Of a stretch of DNA of 16,032 nucleotides, positions 14,412 to 16,032 are shown piece after piece. The DNA comes from Oscillospiraceae bacterium. GTDB lineage: Bacteria > Bacillota_A > Clostridia > Oscillospirales > Ruminococcaceae. The notes under the pieces are model-generated. The model saw only the letters and a list, made by a program, of their open reading frames with translations, was not told the DNA's origin and did no database searches. Within the stretch, counting starts at the first letter, position 1, and each line of letters begins with the position of its first letter. The stretch covers positions 1 through 16,032 of the forward strand of contig JAGAJA010000098.1 in the NCBI GenBank assembly GCA_017829075.1. Reading direction: 5' to 3'. Position numbers and translations under genes: made by a program.

Positions 14412-14427
14412 TTCGACCGCCAGTCGA
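14412..14427. promoter_or_regulatory. TetR operator O3
   Basis: TTCGACCGCCAGTCGA; its CGAC...GTCG core is the reverse complement of that in O2. Centre 14420, 65 bp from O2 and 31 bases before the hydrolase start. Confidence 0.8.
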
Positions 14428-14450
14428 GTGCAGATGAAAAGGAGGCAGTG

Positions 14451-15410
14451 ATGTCAGTTTTAGCAATCGGCGCGGCAGTTGCCGGAACGGCTCTGCTAGG
14501 CACCGCCGCAGAATTTACTGCGGGAGCATACACTCTGTTTAACCGTACCATACCGCGGCAGGATCAGCTAAGGGTGGACATAGGCGAAATGGCGGACATG
14601 GACAAGTGGGAGGAGTACAAGAAATTTATCGTACCCAACCGCGAGTGGCTGGAGAAACAGCCGCTGGAGCATGTAACCATCACCTCTTACGACGGGCTTA
14701 AGCTCCGCGCAGAATATTTCCCCGCGGATACGCCGTCCGACAGGCTCGCAATAATCAACCACGGCTATACTGGCTGCGGAATGAGGGACAGCACTTCGAT
14801 CTCGGTGTTCTTCCACAAACTGGGGTACGATTGCCTTATCGTTGACCACCGCGCCCATGGAAACAGCGAGGGAAAATACATAGGCTTCGGCATTCTCGAC
14901 CGGTTTGACTGTAAGAGCTGGATAAATTACGTCGATACCCGCTTTAATGGCAGCAAGAAGATAGTACTTTTCGGAGTTTCTATGGGCGGCTCTATCGTGC
15001 TGATGACTTCGGGATTCACCGACTTTTCTGCTTCGGTGAAAGCAGTGGTGGCAGACTGCGCGTTCACTACTCCCTACGATGTTTTTGCGCATATCTTAAA
15101 GCGTGACTACCACCTGCCTCCCTTCCCGGTAATGAATATCAGCGAGGCGCTCTGCCGAAAAAAGGCGGGCTATGGTTTTCGGGATTATTCCACGCTTGAC
15201 GCTATGAAGGTGACAAAGCTGCCGACCCTCTTTATTCACGGCAGGGAGGACAAATTCGTGCCCACATATATGTCGCAGCAGAATTACGACGCCTGTTGCT
15301 CCGAAAAGGAACTCATGCTGGTGGAGAACGCTGCCCACGCAGCTTCTTATTACGAAAACCCACCGGTTTACGAGGAAAGAATTCGCAGCTTTCTGGAAAA
15401 ATACGTCTAA
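14451..15410 (+). CDS. Alpha/beta hydrolase, membrane-anchored or exported
   Basis: The 319-residue product is a serine hydrolase: HGYTG (oxyanion region), DHRAHGNSEG, the nucleophile elbow GVSMGG, DCAFTTP, the acid residue in HGREDKFVP and the catalytic His in ENAAHAAS, all in canonical order. The first 30 residues (VLAIGAAVAGTALLG...) are hydrophobic and could be a signal anchor, placing the enzyme at the membrane. It resembles BAAT/DUF-type or cinnamoyl-ester-like hydrolases of Firmicutes; the substrate is unknown. I chose the ATG at 14451 because GGAGG lies five bases upstream; a GTG three bases earlier is also in frame. It is controlled by a promoter with three TetR operators and followed after 14 bases by the SCP2-type gene. 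Confidence 0.9.
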   Translation: MSVLAIGAAVAGTALLGTAAEFTAGAYTLFNRTIPRQDQLRVDIGEMADMDKWEEYKKFIVPNREWLEKQPLEHVTITSYDGLKLRAEYFPADTPSDRLAIINHGYTGCGMRDSTSISVFFHKLGYDCLIVDHRAHGNSEGKYIGFGILDRFDCKSWINYVDTRFNGSKKIVLFGVSMGGSIVLMTSGFTDFSASVKAVVADCAFTTPYDVFAHILKRDYHLPPFPVMNISEALCRKKAGYGFRDYSTLDAMKVTKLPTLFIHGREDKFVPTYMSQQNYDACCSEKELMLVENAAHAASYYENPPVYEERIRSFLEKYV

Positions 15411-15424
15411 TGAAAGGAGCAACT

Positions 15425-15754
15425 ATGAAGGAATTCAACATCAACGGCGCGGTAATGAAATGCTACCCGCTGACAGCAGCACAGCGTATGCACTTTTACA
15501 CCATTAAGTTTTCGCCGCCACAGGTTCTTTGCATCGGCACAGGCGTTTATGTTAAGCAGGAGCTGGATTTCGGCAAGCTGAAGGACTGTATCTTCATAGT
15601 TACTGCCAATGATTTCCTCAAGATCATGAGTGGTGAGATGAACCCCATCTGGGCGTTCACCACCGGCAAGCTGAAGGTTCAGGGCAGTATTGAGAAGGCT
15701 CTTGAGTTTCAGAAGATATCCGATCGTGTGAAGAGCAATTCTGAGAAAAAGTAG
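15425..15754 (+). CDS. Short chimera: condensation-domain start joined to SCP2 lipid-binding end
   Basis: The 109-residue product has two unlike halves. Residues 1 to about 57 (CYPLTAAQRMHFYTIKF, then a GTGVYVKQELDFGKLKDCI stretch) resemble the beginning of a condensation/acyltransferase domain, where PLTxAQ and the ELDF..L..CI strand-helix are typical. From about 58 on (FIVTANDFLKIMSGEMNPIW, AFTTGKLKVQGSIEKALEF) it is the second half of an SCP2 sterol-carrier domain, whose first half is absent. An in-frame fusion of two neighbouring genes by deletion would explain this; a genuine short protein is the alternative. The start is an ATG at 15425 after AAAGGAG, 14 bases behind the hydrolase stop, so it is in the TetR operon. 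Half an SCP2 fold is unlikely to bind lipid normally. Confidence 0.7.
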   Translation: MKEFNINGAVMKCYPLTAAQRMHFYTIKFSPPQVLCIGTGVYVKQELDFGKLKDCIFIVTANDFLKIMSGEMNPIWAFTTGKLKVQGSIEKALEFQKISDRVKSNSEKK

Positions 15755-15817
15755 TACGTTCTTTGGCTCTTGGAAATCTATCTGCAATATATCGGAAAGC
15801 GGAATTATTGAATAACG

Positions 15818-15847
15818 AAAAGCGGGCGGAGTTAATCACTCCGCCCG
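15818..15847. terminator. Terminator-like hairpin after the TetR-controlled operon
   Basis: Perfect 10-bp stem CGGGCGGAGT (15823-15832)/ACTCCGCCCG (15838-15847), loop TAATC, preceded by an A run. On the plus strand the expected U tract is missing and the repeat element starts at once. On the minus strand the hairpin is followed by CTTTTCG. Its apex matches the terminator at 9846-9877. Confidence 0.75.
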
Positions 15848-15848
15848 T

Positions 15849-16032
15849 CAGCTTGTCGAAAAACTCAGTTTTGCCCGCGAAGCGGGCTTTTTAAATCCGT
15901 TTTTTGCCCCAGCTCTGCCGGGGCAAAAAACACTTCTATCCGCACAACTGTACTGGCAACGGCTTACGCCTTATGCCTTACGCGGGCAGTGCGGATGTTC
16001 GGCGAGAAAGTCCCTTTAGGGACTTTTTCGAC
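15849..16032 (-). repeat. Multi-hairpin interspersed repeat, right copy (includes both termini)
   Basis: Inverted partner of 1-174. This copy shows both ends: GTCGAAAAAC at 15855-15864 and its counterpart TTTTTCGAC at 16024-16032, a terminal inverted repeat of about nine bases. Conserved blocks are 15982-16023 and 15849-15951. The segment between them (15952-15981) bears no resemblance to that of the left copy and contains three imperfect heptads (GTAAGGC, ATAAGGC, GTAAGCC on the minus strand). It encodes no protein. Confidence 0.9.

Noticed and set aside
15952..15981. Three imperfect heptads in the right repeat taken as a CRISPR-like or tandem array
   Set aside because: Too short and imperfect; better treated as the variable tip of the repeat element.

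Overview
The window looks like a stretch of a spore-forming, anaerobic Clostridia genome, probably a gut Oscillospiraceae/Ruminococcus-like organism. The reasons are a SpoVT regulator, acetate kinase next to the TmcAL tRNA-acetylation enzyme, strong GGAGG-type ribosome binding sites, TTG/GTG starts and clear sigma-A promoters. Species assignment is inference. No intergenic gap exceeds 300 bases, and I saw no tRNA, rRNA, transposase or CRISPR array.

Layout. Both ends lie in inverted copies of one roughly 175-base multi-hairpin repeat (1-174 and 15849-16032). Two blocks are almost identical between the copies, but the segment at the tip of one stem (about 30 bases) is unrelated. Each copy abuts a GC-rich terminator-like hairpin behind the neighbouring gene. 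259-1744 (minus) is a two-gene type I-C-like operon, cas5-cas7, with its own promoter but no cas8c, cas3, cas4, cas1, cas2 or array in view. 2021-6865 (minus) holds tmcAL, a mutarotase-fold protein, murL and a murD-type ligase, tightly packed. The last two match the MurD2/MurL route, in which L-Glu is added to UDP-MurNAc-L-Ala and then epimerised. 7063-9842 (plus) holds ackA with its own terminator, an NfeD-like membrane protein, a HAD phosphatase-like protein and the decayed remnant of a kinase-like gene. 9876-13439 (minus) holds spoVT, a membrane-anchored EAL phosphodiesterase with a degenerate GGDEF domain, and a small CrtO-like membrane acyltransferase homologue. 13584-15754 is a self-contained regulon: a TetR gene, divergent promoters, three matching operators spaced 65-66 bp apart, an alpha/beta hydrolase, and a short protein that appears to join the start of a condensation domain to the end of an SCP2 lipid-binding domain.

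How it fits together. Central functions (acetate metabolism, tRNA modification, peptidoglycan precursor synthesis, sporulation, c-di-GMP turnover) are mixed with accessory, eroding pieces. Three places appear to have lost internal material: cas8c between cas5 and cas7, the middle of the kinase gene, and the junction of the condensation/SCP2 chimera. The points most worth following are the minimal cas5-cas7 pair, the terminator-abutting repeat with a variable tip, and the MurL/MurD2 pair.
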